Part shown: positions 50,819 through 59,864 of the stretch, one piece after another | Layout of the letters: each line of letters opens with the position of its first letter | Numbering within the stretch: the first letter of the stretch is position 1 | Assembly (NCBI RefSeq): GCF_000245735.1 | Contig: NZ_AHTH01000009.1 | Location: 1-64,000, forward strand | DNA length: 64,000 bases | DNA from: Alishewanella jeotgali KCTC 22429 | Lineage (GTDB): Bacteria; Pseudomonadota; Gammaproteobacteria; Enterobacterales; Alteromonadaceae | Reading direction: 5' to 3' | Position numbers and translations under genes: made by a program | Notes under the pieces: model-generated | Seen by the model: only the letters and a program-made list of their open reading frames with translations | Databases searched by the model: none | Told to the model about the DNA's origin: nothing

Positions 50819-51355
50819 TTAAAACTGGTAAGAAACACCGAAGCGGAATTCATTCTTAGCATTACCGCTATTTAACGCCAGACTGCTGCGCAACGCCCAA
50901 TCCGGGCTGACATAGAAAGCAATACCGCCTGCCAGACTACCATAATTATCAGCAATGGTATGGTAGCTTGCTTCCGTAAAGAGTTGAGCTTGCGGGCTAA
51001 GTGCATGCTTTACTCCCGCACCGAAGTAAACGCCTGTCTCATCAGCATCGCCAGAGTAAGAGTCGAGGCCTGCTAACAGGTAGGTCTGACTCTGTGGTGA
51101 AAAGTCGAGTTTAAAACCTGTTAAATACCGGACTCCGACATCAATCACATTAAAATCGAAACGACCAACAGATTGCCGACTGTAATCTGCCTTTAGTACC
51201 AAAGCTGGTGCAATTTTTACGGAGCCTTCGACATAAGGACCATCTCCGGCCGCATCAGTATAACCGACACCAAGATAATTCCAGCGAGGATCCGCGGTCA
51301 CCGATAAACTTGTTGTAAGCAGTACAGCACTGACTGCGCTTAGTATTTTTTTCAT
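50819..51355 (-). CDS. Small outer-membrane beta-barrel protein
   Basis: A 178-residue exported protein with signal peptide MKKILSAVSAVLLTTSLSVTA and a mature part of alternating hydrophobic strands (LGVGYTDAAGDGPYVEGSVKI, LVLKADYSRQSVGRFDFNVIDVGVRYL, TYLLAGLDSYSG, GVYFGAGVKHAL, LFTEASYHTI, SLAGGIAFYVS, ALRSSLALNSG) ending FRFGVSYQF. That is an eight-strand barrel pattern. AAGGAG lies upstream of the ATG. No specific function can be assigned. Confidence 0.8.
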   Translation of the reverse strand: MKKILSAVSAVLLTTSLSVTADPRWNYLGVGYTDAAGDGPYVEGSVKIAPALVLKADYSRQSVGRFDFNVIDVGVRYLTGFKLDFSPQSQTYLLAGLDSYSGDADETGVYFGAGVKHALSPQAQLFTEASYHTIADNYGSLAGGIAFYVSPDWALRSSLALNSGNAKNEFRFGVSYQF

Positions 51356-51552
51356 GGTCCTACTCCTTGCTCAAAACAGCTTAACTGCTGCAACTAACAG
51401 AACAAGTTTAGAACTCACGGCTGAACCAACTCTGAATCATTCCAGCACGCCATAATATTCGATAAAATTGAACTTATCCGGCCAAGTTTTGCGCTTATCA
51501 TTCGAATCAATATCGGTTTTAATAGTACAACTAACCCAAACCGGAGTATGCC

Positions 51553-52425
51553 ATGCGTAAAATTAAACAACTTATTGCCGCGGTGACGGTATCTGATGGT
51601 GCCGGAGTGAAAATTAAACGTAGTCTGGGTCAAAGCCAGCCATTACGTCTGGATCCATTTCTCATGCTGGATTGCTTCGGCTCTGAGCAAGCAAATGATT
51701 ATATTGCCGGTTTTCCAGCCCATCCACATCGCGGATTTGAAACGGTGACCTATATGCTGGACGGTCACATGCTACACGAGGATCATCTGGGTAATAAGGG
51801 CCACCTGAAAAGTGGTGGCGTCCAGTGGATGACCGCAGGCCGTGGCATTATTCACTCAGAAATGCCACAGCAGGAATCGGGCCTAATGCGCGGTTTTCAG
51901 CTCTGGCTCAACCTGCCTGCCGCCGAGAAAATGAAGGAAGCCGCATATGTGGATATCGCACCAGAACAGATCCCCGTCGCAGAGCTTGCTCCTGGGATCA
52001 GTGCTAAAGTCATAGCCGGCGTATTACAACAGGCAACGCAACAATGGGCCGGACCGATTCAGGGATTAAGCACTGCGCCACTGTATTTTGACTTAACTGT
52101 AGCAGCAGGTAAAAGCCTGAGCATTCCGGTACCCGACGGACATAATGCGCTACTTTATCCCTTCGCAGGAGAGATTAGCGTAGCGGGCAGCAAGGTAAAA
52201 GAACATCACGCCGCTATATTGGAAACCAGTGGTACAGTCGAGTTAACAGCTATTACCGCCAGCCGGGTGCTCTTGCTCGCTGCTAAACCCATCGGCGAGC
52301 CGGTAGTGCAATATGGCCCCTTTGTGATGAATTCGGTTGACGAAATCGAACAGGCAATCCGCGATTATCAGGCCGGGCGTTTAACGTCGGGCAAAGCCGC
52401 AGAAAAGATCCAGCTGCATCAATAA
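51553..52425 (+). CDS. Pirin family protein (cupin, iron-binding)
   Basis: A 290-residue pirin. The N-terminal cupin carries the metal-binding set in HPHRGFETVTYMLDGHMLHEDHLGNKGHL and MTAGRGIIHSEMP (three His and one Glu), and the C-terminal cupin (about 170-260) is the non-metal half. Bacterial pirins have been linked to quercetinase activity or to pyruvate dehydrogenase control; the role here is not shown. It is monocistronic, with its own terminator. Confidence 0.93.
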   Translation: MRKIKQLIAAVTVSDGAGVKIKRSLGQSQPLRLDPFLMLDCFGSEQANDYIAGFPAHPHRGFETVTYMLDGHMLHEDHLGNKGHLKSGGVQWMTAGRGIIHSEMPQQESGLMRGFQLWLNLPAAEKMKEAAYVDIAPEQIPVAELAPGISAKVIAGVLQQATQQWAGPIQGLSTAPLYFDLTVAAGKSLSIPVPDGHNALLYPFAGEISVAGSKVKEHHAAILETSGTVELTAITASRVLLLAAKPIGEPVVQYGPFVMNSVDEIEQAIRDYQAGRLTSGKAAEKIQLHQ

Positions 52426-52437
52426 GACACTCAGTGC

Positions 52438-52462
52438 CGGGGTCGAAAGGCCCCGTTTTTTA
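52438..52462 (+). terminator. Rho-independent terminator of the pirin gene
   Basis: CGGGGTC, GAAA loop, GGCCCCG and a T6 run, starting 13 bp after the stop codon. Confidence 0.9.
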
Positions 52463-52542
52463 TTACTGCCATATCGCTTCAGCTCGCATCGGCGCCCGGT
52501 TTGGGTATACAATGCTGCTTTTCAATCTAACTGGATTTACTG

Positions 52543-53253
52543 ATGCAATTAATCGGTATTATCGGAGCAATGGAACCCGAAGTTGCTCTTTTGAAACAAC
52601 AAATCAGCAATGGTCGTACTGAAAAGCTGGGCGGTTATACCTTCCTGTTGGGCGAGCTGGCTGGGAAACAGGTTGTGCTGGTGCAATCAGGTATCGGCAA
52701 AGTGGCCGCAGCCGTGGCAACGACCCTGATGATTTGTCAATTTAAACCAGACTGCATCATCAATACCGGCTCTGCCGGCGGTTTCGACCCAGAGCTGAAT
52801 GTAGGTGACGTGGTAATCAGTACTGAAGTTAGACACCACGACGTTGACGTCACAGCCTTTGGTTATGAAATGGGCCAGGTACCACAAATGCCGCCCGCTT
52901 TTCTCGCTCATCCGGCTTTGGTAAGAGCAGCCGAGCAAAGTATCGCTGCTCTTGGCTTTTGTAAAACCAAGAAGGGCTTAATCGCCACGGGCGACAGCTT
53001 TATGTGCGATCCGGAGCGAATTGCTAACACCCGCAGTCTATTTCCGGCCATGCTGGCCGTAGAGATGGAAGGCGCGGCCGTTGCGCAAAGCTGCTATATG
53101 CTACAAACGCCCTTTGTGGTGATCCGTAGTCTCAGCGACATTGCAGGTAAAGAGTCGCCAGAATCCTTTGAGGCCTATCTGGAAGTGGCATCGCGCAACA
53201 GCTCCGCAATGGTACAACAGTTATTGACTACCCTTGGCGATTTAACCCTGTAA
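52543..53253 (+). CDS. mtnN: 5'-methylthioadenosine/S-adenosylhomocysteine nucleosidase MtnN
   Basis: MtnN cleaves adenine from methylthioadenosine and S-adenosylhomocysteine in methionine salvage and autoinducer-2 metabolism. The 236-residue protein starts MQLIGIIGAMEPEVALLKQ and contains the glycosylase motifs VQSGIGKVAAA, NTGSAGGFDPELNVGDVVIS, VEMEGAAVAQ (substrate-binding Met-Glu) and the catalytic Asp in IRSLSDIAGKES. Length matches E. coli MtnN (232). The next gene begins 6 bp after its stop. Confidence 0.96.
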   Translation: MQLIGIIGAMEPEVALLKQQISNGRTEKLGGYTFLLGELAGKQVVLVQSGIGKVAAAVATTLMICQFKPDCIINTGSAGGFDPELNVGDVVISTEVRHHDVDVTAFGYEMGQVPQMPPAFLAHPALVRAAEQSIAALGFCKTKKGLIATGDSFMCDPERIANTRSLFPAMLAVEMEGAAVAQSCYMLQTPFVVIRSLSDIAGKESPESFEAYLEVASRNSSAMVQQLLTTLGDLTL

Positions 53254-53259
53254 GCCGCG

Positions 53260-54204
53260 ATGGCAGACTACCTGGTGTATGCTGCAGCCTTGCTACTGGC
53301 TTCATTAGTAACGGGTTTAATACTACCCTGGCCTTTGGCGTACCATCCGCTGAGTTTCTTTGCTGCTTTTTGTCGTAAGCTGGCGCTGAAGGTTCATCCG
53401 GATTTCAGTCGCCCAGCCAGTCAACAGAGGCTGTCCGGTTTACTGGCGTTACTGCTGGTACTGGCACTGCCATTATGCTGCTGGTACGGACTCTATCTGA
53501 TGTCTTCCTGGCCGCTGCTACTGGATGCGATTGTTATACTGTGTAGTTTTAGTTGGCCTGCCAGTCGCAGCCTGGCACAAAAAATCAGTCGCAATCTGCA
53601 CAAGCAACAAGTTAGTTTGGCTCGCAGTCAGATGCAGCTATTGTTGCTGCGCGATACTCAGGCGTTGTCCGCCATGGGGCTGGCAAAAGCCTTGTTGGAA
53701 TCGTTAGCTCTGCGTTTTCAGCAGCAATTCACCGCGATAATCATCTGGTATCTGCTGGCGGGCGCACCAGGGGTATTAGTTTGCCGGCTAAGCCAGGTTG
53801 CGAGCCAACAATGGTCAACCAAGCTCGAATCTAACCAACATTTTGGTAAGGCGGCAGAGCGCTTGGCGGCGTTTTTTAACGCTCCGGCTTATTTGCTTGG
53901 CACAGCTTTATTCTGGCTACAGGGGCGACGTCAGGCGTCTGCTGCAACATTAAGAGCAGATGGTAAACCCTTTAGCTATAGCAAACGCCAATTATTGCAA
54001 CAACTAAGCCATACCCTCAGAGTCAGCTTGGGTGGTCCGGCACATTACGGCAACAAGACAGTACGCCGAGACCGCTTGCAACAGAACTACGAGCCAACTG
54101 CAGCAGATATCCACCGCTTGCTACAACTACTCGACTATCAGCTTTATACCCAGCTTTTCCTGCTAGCCGGGTTAGTTTTACTGCTCACTTTCATCTCATC
54201 CTGA
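53260..54204 (+). CDS. CobD/CbiB-like membrane protein
   Basis: A 314-residue membrane protein resembling CobD/CbiB, the adenosylcobinamide-phosphate synthase of vitamin B12 synthesis. It has several helices (YLVYAAALLLASLVTGLILPWPLAY, LSGLLALLLVLALPLCCWYGLYLM, TAIIIWYLLAGAPGVLVCRLSQVA, YQLYTQLFLLAGLVLLLTFIS) and the LAGAPGVLVCRLSQ / FFNAPAYLLGTALFW segments that parallel the family core. No other cobalamin gene is present, and the pairing with mtnN is seen in related marine bacteria. Whether it takes part in B12 synthesis is uncertain. Confidence 0.75.
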   Translation: MADYLVYAAALLLASLVTGLILPWPLAYHPLSFFAAFCRKLALKVHPDFSRPASQQRLSGLLALLLVLALPLCCWYGLYLMSSWPLLLDAIVILCSFSWPASRSLAQKISRNLHKQQVSLARSQMQLLLLRDTQALSAMGLAKALLESLALRFQQQFTAIIIWYLLAGAPGVLVCRLSQVASQQWSTKLESNQHFGKAAERLAAFFNAPAYLLGTALFWLQGRRQASAATLRADGKPFSYSKRQLLQQLSHTLRVSLGGPAHYGNKTVRRDRLQQNYEPTAADIHRLLQLLDYQLYTQLFLLAGLVLLLTFISS

Positions 54205-54324
54205 TAACAAATCAGCCCAACAGCGGACTGGACAAAACACGCCTGGGCAGTATATGTTGCAATACCTTATAACAAGGTGTAGCACTAACGATAAAAGCTA
54301 AGCTACCAGTCATAGGATAGTGCA

Positions 54325-55089
54325 TTGTTAAAGTTGCTTCTCGTCTTACTCTTACTGTTTTTTAGCCAGTTCACACTGCATGCTAAAACGGTGTTATTGC
54401 CCCTAACTCCAGAGCAAGGGCTCTCACACACTGAAGTGCGAGATCTACTTCTAGATCAACATGGCTTTTTATGGATTGCAACATCGGGCGGTATCAACCG
54501 ATTTGATGGCAATCAGGTTACTGAGTTGCATGCCAACAGCCACCGATTATCGGAAATTGCTTTTAACGATATATTGGAGGATTCGAACGGCAGGCTCTGG
54601 CTGAGTGCAGATCATACCGGGCTCTATCTTTATAATGCTGAGCAAGGGCATTTCGAACTTTTCATCTCAGCTCCGCGCGAGCCAGGGCATCCCGTCGAAT
54701 CTACAATTCTAACGTTAATTGAACGCGATACAGACCATTTGCTTTTTGTGGTTAATCAGGCCATTTACCAACTGCGAATCAGTGACAAACAGTTAGAAAA
54801 GATTTTTGACCTGGAGCAGCTGGGTTACGCAGCAGGTTGGATTCGTCATTTATTATTGGATCAGCAACAGCTCTATATTGCAGCCTTCAATGGTTTAATT
54901 CACCTTGATCTGTTAAGCGGAAAATATCAGTATTTGCCACATTTGCCTGCCGACATTACTACCCCCACTACGGAGCAACTGCACACCAAGAATTTATTGC
55001 TCACCGCTGATAAGCTCTATATCGGTACAGTTAACGGACTCTATGCTATTGCTACCAAAGCACTACACTTATTTGTAGAACAAGGGTAA
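54325..55089 (+). CDS. N-terminal fragment of the interrupted sensor: exported partial propeller
   Basis: The reading frame up to the TAA encodes 254 residues: signal peptide (1-20) and about two to three propeller blades (EVRDLLLDQHGFLWIATSGGINRFDGNQV, EDSNGRLWLSADHTGLYLYN). On its own it would be an incomplete periplasmic propeller and is unlikely to fold stably. The TTG start has AGGATA about 8 bases upstream. Confidence 0.6.
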   Translation: MLKLLLVLLLLFFSQFTLHAKTVLLPLTPEQGLSHTEVRDLLLDQHGFLWIATSGGINRFDGNQVTELHANSHRLSEIAFNDILEDSNGRLWLSADHTGLYLYNAEQGHFELFISAPREPGHPVESTILTLIERDTDHLLFVVNQAIYQLRISDKQLEKIFDLEQLGYAAGWIRHLLLDQQQLYIAAFNGLIHLDLLSGKYQYLPHLPADITTPTTEQLHTKNLLLTADKLYIGTVNGLYAIATKALHLFVEQG

Positions 55090-55134
55090 CCCTATACACC
55101 TGAGCTCGTTTTTGCAGACCGTAATATCTGGCAT

Positions 55135-58100
55135 TTGCGGCAATATCAGCAGCAACTTTACATTGCAACCGATTTAGGGCTGTTCCTCTATTCATCAGAA
55201 GCGCAGCAACAACCCGAGCTAGTGCTGTGCTTTAGCCAAAGTAATCAAATCGTTGCTGACAATACTATTATTGACCTTACTCTGGACACTAACGGTGGCT
55301 TTTGGCTAGCAACCCGGCACGACGGTGCCTACTACTGGCATCCGCAAACCGCAGCCTTTAGTAGCTGGTCGAGCCAAACTGACTACCCGTTAAGTCACGA
55401 CAATGTCACCAGTTTACTACAACAACAGCAATATCTATGGCTTGGAACTCAAAATGGCTTAAACAGGATCAAGCCAGAATCAGGAGAGGTCAAGGCGTTT
55501 TTGGTCAATCCAGAACCTTCCCGAAGTCAGCATCAGGGACGTATTGGGCATCTGGTAGCAATAGCTGATCAACTGTGGTTAGAGACTGCCGAGGGTATCC
55601 AGGGATTTTCTACCGCTAATAATACCCTGCTACCTATTTCTGCGGAACAACAAGACATCTTGGGACGCGGTGCTCATTCACTGTTTGAGTTTCAACAATC
55701 TTTGTTGTTTGTGCAACATAAAAAAATTTACCGTTACTGGCCTGATTCCAATCAGTTGCAAGAACTTAGTCAGCTCAGTGACACTCTGCCGATGGACTAT
55801 TTTGGCGATTTTCTAGGCTCAACAGATGCCGGACATAGTTTATTTTTAAGTACCTCCGATCAACTTTGGCGATACACGCCCTCGACCGAGAATCTGGAGT
55901 TAATTTATCAACATCCCTCTTACCAACCTCAACTCAATCGCTATGCCACAGTCATGCACCAGGATAGCGCCGGCTTATTATGGATAGGGATAAAAGGAGC
56001 AGGCCTTTATGCCTTTGACTCACAAACACTGGAGCATGTTTATCATTTATCAGTAGAAAACAAGTTACGCAGTGATGAGGTACTAGCGTTAACGCATGAT
56101 GAATTTGGCGATCTTTGGTTTTCCTCCCGCGAGGGCCTAGCCAGAGTGAAAACCTCGGCCCAACTGCAAGTTGAATACTTTAGTGCTGCCGACGGCTTGG
56201 CTATGCAGCACTTTAATGCACGGGCAGCGACAAAGCTTGCAGACGGCCGCCTGGCATTCGGCGGTAAAAAAGGTATCGCTCTGGTTGATCCCCGCCTGCT
56301 ACAACAAACAACACAGAATTTAAATGTTGTGATCACCGATTTTGCGGTTCTGTCCGGAGCGAGAAAGAATTTGCATGGCTACCTTAACAATAGATCTTTC
56401 GTGCTGTCAGCTGAAGATACAGGCTTGCGAATAAACTTTAGTGCCATGAATTTCCACAATAATCACAAGCTACGCTATCGTTACTGGCTTAGCGGACAAC
56501 GGCAAGATAGTTACCCTGAACAGTATGATAGCCAGGTATTGTTTCCATCCCTGGCGCCGGGTCGTTATCAATTTAATGTTATGGCGATCTCGCCATTAAC
56601 AGGTCAACAAAGTGAGCCAGCCCAGCTTTATCTTACGATTCTTCCTCCGGTCTGGCGATCCGCCCCAGCATTAATAATCTACACCGGACTAACACTGGTA
56701 ATTATTGTCATGTTCTGGCGCAGACGTCGGCAGCAGAAAAAGATATTGAGTAAAGCACACCAACAGGTGATTGCCAGTGAACAGCGCTTAAACCAAGCGT
56801 TATCCTCAGTGAATAGTGGCGCTTTCGAATGGCAAGCCGCCACCAATCTGGTTGAATCTAGTCGCTTACCAAGGATGCTCGGTACTTCAGAGCTCATGCA
56901 CCGCATCACTTTGCAGCAACATTGCTCCTTGATCCATCCGGATGACTTGGCCACTTTTGAAAAGCATTGGCAAAGAGTTATCGAGCAACCTGAATTGATG
57001 CTGGACGTCACCTACCGCATGCGTCATCAGGATGGCCAGTGGCTTTGGTTCCGTGATCGGGGGCGGGTAACTGAATTAGATAGCGATGCTAAACCATTAC
57101 GTTTACTCGGTACCTATAGCAATATCACGGAAACTAAGGCGAATGAGGAAAAAGCCAGATTGTTTGGTGAAGCCTTCCAACAAACCCGGGACTGGGTAGT
57201 TATTCTGGATACCAGGCAACGTGTATTAGCAGCTAACCAATCTTTCTGTCTGGCTTTTGGTGGTATTGAACCCTACCTGGATAGCCCCAGAGTTCATCAT
57301 CTGGGCATCAGCTTGGTCAGAAGACGTTTTTATACTCAGCTGCTAAAGACGATGCAAAAAGGCGACCATTGGCAAGGTGAAGAGCAGGTCATTACACCTG
57401 ATGGCCGAGAGCGTCCAACCTTAATTAATATTAGTGCGGTTGGTGAACAGGATGTGAGCTTTTATGTGCTGGTTTTTACTGACATCACCGCTCAAAAGGA
57501 GGCAGAAGATGAACTCCGTTATTTGGCTAACTACGATGCGCTGACAGGCTTACCTAATCGTGCCCTTCTGATGGATCGGATTCTGCACGGGATAGAAAAA
57601 GCTAAACGTGAAAAACGATCCTTGGCACTTTGTTTTCTTGATTTAGATAAGTTCAAACACATCAATGATTCATTGGGGCATGATATTGGCGATCTCATGC
57701 TCAAAGAGGTCGCCAGAAGATTAAAACTGACATTAAGAGATAGCGATACTGTAGCGCGGTTAGGCGGAGATGAATTTGTCGTCTTACTGGAGAGCTACAA
57801 AACGAATGACAATATCAGCCATGTCGCAAGAAAAATGTTGCAAGCTATCAGTGAGCCAATGCAACTTGGCAGTGAGACGGTAGCGGTGTCTCCCAGCATC
57901 GGAATTGCACTGTATCCCGATGATGCCATTAACGGTACTGAGTTAATGAAACATGCTGACGTGGCGATGTATCATGCCAAAGACGCCGGCCGCAATAACT
58001 TCCAATTTTTCATTCGCGAGATGAATGAAAAAGCGCATATGCAACTCGCCAGAGAAACCAGGCTGCGTAAAGCCATTCAGCAAAACGAATTTGTCAATTA

Positions 58101-58845
58101 TTATCAACCTATTGTCGATAGCCGAGACCAAAGCATCGTTGGCGTGGAGGTTTTGTTGCGTTGGCAAAGTAGCGATGGTTTGGTATCTCCCGCTGCATTT
58201 ATTCCGCTAGCAGAGGAGCTAAGGTTAATTGTCGAAATGACACAACAGCTACTAGAGCGAGCCTTGTATAATATGCAGCAATGGCTGCGCGCCGGTTTCC
58301 AACTCTACTTATCGGTCAACCTTACGACACAGCATTTGGAGCAACCCAAGCTAACGGAAAATGTCCTCGCATTATTAAGAAAATATCAACTCCCCGCCTG
58401 TAGTTTACGCTTTGAAATTACCGAAAGTGCGCTGATGCGCGATCAGCAAAGTGCGATCCGCACCATGCAATCACTTAGCGACGCCGGTATTAAGCTGGCG
58501 CTGGATGATTTTGGTACCGGCTACTCTTCACTGAAATACCTAAAAGAGCTGCCACTGGATGCAATTAAAATTGATCGTAGCTTTGTGCAGGACATCGGTA
58601 TCGACCATAACGACGAAACCATTATTGATGCCATGCTTAGCATGGCTGGCAGTCTCGGCCTGTATTGCGTGGCGGAAGGGGTAGAAACCGAACAGCAACT
58701 GGCGTTTTTTAATAAACGCCATTGCTATCTGATCCAGGGCTTCCTGTTTAGCAAACCCTTACCTGCCGAGGCCCTGCTGGCGTTGCTGCAATCAGAACAA
58801 TTTGCACCAGCGCCTTACAGTGAAAACGAAAACTGGCAGATTTAA
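55135..58845 (+). CDS. C-terminal fragment of the interrupted sensor: propeller-Y_Y_Y-PAS-PAS-GGDEF-EAL
   Basis: The frame after the stop, openable at a TTG at 55135, encodes 1236 residues: remaining propeller blades (to about 410), Y_Y_Y domain (about 415-500), membrane helix ALIIYTGLTLVIIVMFW (about 513-529), PAS domains (about 545-665 and 675-790), GGDEF domain with intact RLGGDEFVVLLES (about 795-955), and EAL domain (about 970-1220) with GVEVLLRW, ITESALMRD, LDDFGTGYSSLKY, IKIDRSF and AEGVETEQQ. Without the signal peptide the propeller would stay in the cytoplasm. The cyclase and phosphodiesterase motifs both look functional. Confidence 0.65.
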   Translation: MRQYQQQLYIATDLGLFLYSSEAQQQPELVLCFSQSNQIVADNTIIDLTLDTNGGFWLATRHDGAYYWHPQTAAFSSWSSQTDYPLSHDNVTSLLQQQQYLWLGTQNGLNRIKPESGEVKAFLVNPEPSRSQHQGRIGHLVAIADQLWLETAEGIQGFSTANNTLLPISAEQQDILGRGAHSLFEFQQSLLFVQHKKIYRYWPDSNQLQELSQLSDTLPMDYFGDFLGSTDAGHSLFLSTSDQLWRYTPSTENLELIYQHPSYQPQLNRYATVMHQDSAGLLWIGIKGAGLYAFDSQTLEHVYHLSVENKLRSDEVLALTHDEFGDLWFSSREGLARVKTSAQLQVEYFSAADGLAMQHFNARAATKLADGRLAFGGKKGIALVDPRLLQQTTQNLNVVITDFAVLSGARKNLHGYLNNRSFVLSAEDTGLRINFSAMNFHNNHKLRYRYWLSGQRQDSYPEQYDSQVLFPSLAPGRYQFNVMAISPLTGQQSEPAQLYLTILPPVWRSAPALIIYTGLTLVIIVMFWRRRRQQKKILSKAHQQVIASEQRLNQALSSVNSGAFEWQAATNLVESSRLPRMLGTSELMHRITLQQHCSLIHPDDLATFEKHWQRVIEQPELMLDVTYRMRHQDGQWLWFRDRGRVTELDSDAKPLRLLGTYSNITETKANEEKARLFGEAFQQTRDWVVILDTRQRVLAANQSFCLAFGGIEPYLDSPRVHHLGISLVRRRFYTQLLKTMQKGDHWQGEEQVITPDGRERPTLINISAVGEQDVSFYVLVFTDITAQKEAEDELRYLANYDALTGLPNRALLMDRILHGIEKAKREKRSLALCFLDLDKFKHINDSLGHDIGDLMLKEVARRLKLTLRDSDTVARLGGDEFVVLLESYKTNDNISHVARKMLQAISEPMQLGSETVAVSPSIGIALYPDDAINGTELMKHADVAMYHAKDAGRNNFQFFIREMNEKAHMQLARETRLRKAIQQNEFVNYYQPIVDSRDQSIVGVEVLLRWQSSDGLVSPAAFIPLAEELRLIVEMTQQLLERALYNMQQWLRAGFQLYLSVNLTTQHLEQPKLTENVLALLRKYQLPACSLRFEITESALMRDQQSAIRTMQSLSDAGIKLALDDFGTGYSSLKYLKELPLDAIKIDRSFVQDIGIDHNDETIIDAMLSMAGSLGLYCVAEGVETEQQLAFFNKRHCYLIQGFLFSKPLPAEALLALLQSEQFAPAPYSENENWQI

Positions 58846-58923
58846 ACGCTGTTTAGTCGCTGGTTCAGGCTTTTGTCACGATTCAGCGGTATACTGGCGG
58901 CTTTGTAATTCGCCGGATGCATT

Positions 58924-59772
58924 ATGGCTCCCCATCTCGTTAAAGGTGCCCTGCTGTTATTGCTGGCCGAGGCCTGTTTTGCCGGCATTGGCGCCGTAGT
59001 AAAGTTTACCAGCGCCACCGCCAGTGAAGCCCAGGTGGTGTTTTTCCGTAATTTCTTTGCCTTGCTGCTAATGCTGCCGTTTTTGTTTAAACACGGTTTT
59101 AGCCTTCTGAAAACACGGCGTTGGTATCTGCATGCCAGCCGGGCCCTGACCGGCATTATTTCGATGTACTGTTTTTTCTATGTACTGGCCCGCTTGCCAC
59201 TGGCACAGGGCATGCTGGTGCTGCTGCTTTCCCCCTTTGTGGTGCCAATCATCGCCCGCTTCTGGCTAAAAGAGCGGCCCTCGCGCATCACGCTGGCCGG
59301 CATTGTGCTCGGCTTTGCCGGCGTGGTACTGGCATTACCCACCCCGGATCCCAATCTGAATCTGATCTTACTGGTGGCGCTGGCGTCTGCGATCCTGGTC
59401 GCGGTGACCAAAACCACTATCCGCTATATGTCTGATACCGAGCCGGCGGTGCGTATCGTCTTTTATTTTTCGCTGTTAACGGCCGTGCTGTCGGCGGTGC
59501 CGGTGCCTTTTTACTGGCAGCCGCTAAATACCGAAGTCTGGCTGGCATTTTTGGGTATGGGGGTATTGGCCGCGGTGGGTCAGTTAGCGATGACCCGTGC
59601 CTATGCCATCGCGCCGGCCAGTGATATTGGCATGTGGACTTACAGCAGTGTGATCTTTGCCGGCGCCTTTGGTTACCTGTTCTGGCAGGAGCCGGTCACC
59701 ATGAGCTGGGCTGCCGGGGTGCTGGTGATTTTCTATGCTGGTTATATTACGACGCGCCAGCGCTTACTCTGA
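58924..59772 (+). CDS. EamA/DMT-family transporter
   Basis: A 282-residue drug/metabolite-type transporter with ten membrane helices and two EamA halves (about 6-140 and 150-278). Typical stretches are GALLLLLAEACFAGIGAVVKF at the N-terminus, VVFFRNFFALLLMLPFLF, LTGIISMYCFFYVLARLPLAQGMLVLLLSPFVVPI, and PASDIGMWTYSSVIFAGAFGYLFWQEPV. Substrate unknown. It has its own short leader upstream of miaB. Confidence 0.9.
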   Translation: MAPHLVKGALLLLLAEACFAGIGAVVKFTSATASEAQVVFFRNFFALLLMLPFLFKHGFSLLKTRRWYLHASRALTGIISMYCFFYVLARLPLAQGMLVLLLSPFVVPIIARFWLKERPSRITLAGIVLGFAGVVLALPTPDPNLNLILLVALASAILVAVTKTTIRYMSDTEPAVRIVFYFSLLTAVLSAVPVPFYWQPLNTEVWLAFLGMGVLAAVGQLAMTRAYAIAPASDIGMWTYSSVIFAGAFGYLFWQEPVTMSWAAGVLVIFYAGYITTRQRLL

Positions 59773-59864
59773 ATGGAATACTTTAGCGTCCCGCTCTGGT
59801 ACTGCGTCGTCAGACAGGCTAAAATACGCTCCCTTTTTTACAGGCGACAACACAGGCAAGAATA

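Larger units (their letters stand above)
54325..58845 (+). pseudogene. Propeller-PAS-GGDEF-EAL sensor gene interrupted by an in-frame TAA
   Basis: One continuous frame of 1506 codons is broken only by a TAA at 55087-55089. Reading through, the protein would be a secreted two-component-type beta-propeller (repeats such as HGFLWIATSGGINRFDG and YLWLGTQNGLNRI), then a Y_Y_Y domain, a membrane helix, two PAS domains, GGDEF and EAL. The residues just after the stop (PYTPELVFADRNIWHLRQ) continue the propeller pattern without a gap, so a single substitution is the simplest explanation. Start is a TTG at 54325 giving signal peptide MLKLLLVLLLLFFSQFTLHA. It could be a true null allele, a sequencing error, or subject to readthrough. 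Confidence 0.8.

Noticed and set aside
53260-54204. Evidence for a vitamin B12 synthesis locus
   Set aside because: Only one CobD/CbiB-like gene is present, with no other cobalamin gene or B12 riboswitch beside it.
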